DNA of 41,642 bases. Origin: Bacteroidales bacterium (GTDB lineage Bacteria; Bacteroidota; Bacteroidia; Bacteroidales; UBA932). The DNA is taken from contig JAFXNQ010000063.1 of assembly GCA_017529425.1 (NCBI GenBank), positions 1 through 41,642 on the forward strand, read 5' to 3'. Shown here piece by piece: positions 41,629-41,642 of this stretch. The notes beneath the pieces were generated by a model, which was given only the letters and a program-made list of their open reading frames with translations, was not told the origin of the DNA and did no database searches. The position numbers were made by a program, and so were the translations under genes. Position 1 is the first letter of the stretch. Every line of letters begins with the position of its first letter.

Positions 41629-41642
41629 TTTTGTTTTATCCC

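Overview
The window looks like a chromosomal segment of a member of the order Bacteroidales (phylum Bacteroidota). Supporting signs are a type III glutamine synthetase, the DapL route to diaminopimelate, many Sec and lipoprotein signal peptides ending in AQ or S/G-C, gene starts without Shine-Dalgarno sequences, several -7 boxes of the TAnnTTTG type, and the C-terminal remnant of an ISL3-family transposase of the kind common in Bacteroidota. Genus cannot be fixed from the sequence alone.

Layout. (1) 1-2043: a SAM-dependent methyltransferase (minus) diverges from a small outer-membrane beta-barrel gene (plus), which ends in a terminator shared with the next minus-strand operon. (2) 2062-17495: a nitrogen-assimilation hub. 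The minus-strand operon dapF-dapL-glnN (meso-DAP synthesis plus GSIII glutamine synthetase) diverges from a tightly packed plus-strand operon gltB-gltD-pyrG-asnB-purF-like. One side makes glutamine; nearly every enzyme on the other side spends glutamine through an amidotransferase domain. A beta-carbonic anhydrase converges on its end. (3) 18142-23797: the most interesting part, a probable envelope-signalling module. It has a membrane CHASE2 sensor without output domain, a small exported protein of unknown function, and an exported 1281-residue protein with 15 near-identical 42-residue TPRs and a CHAT (caspase-like) domain with intact His and Cys. (4) 23841-28854: two paralogous exported esterases, a natural glycerate kinase-RNase HII fusion, and a convergent ADA2-like deaminase. 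(5) 28925-36543: a run of five exported proteins: a 5'-nucleotidase-type lipoprotein, a propeller-like secreted protein, two tandem GH27 lipoproteins with C-terminal carbohydrate-binding-like domains, and a lipoprotein of the peptidase C26 amidotransferase family. (6) 36546-37099: tRNA-Val(UAC) with a clear promoter and terminator, an inverted copy of its own 3' end, a GC-rich structured stretch and a truncated ISL3 transposase. (7) 37100-41271: a two-gene amino-acid ABC importer in which the binding protein is fused to the permease with its two lobes in swapped order, and an exported M28 peptidase. (8) 41272-41642: a promoter-like box, a 56-codon ORF and competing inverted repeats of unknown role.

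Together the cytoplasmic operons handle ammonia, glutamine, glutamate, aspartate-family and nucleotide metabolism. The exported genes handle glycan, ester, nucleotide and peptide turnover at the envelope. The CHASE2-CHAT module and the rearranged ABC importer are the best candidates for undescribed biology.
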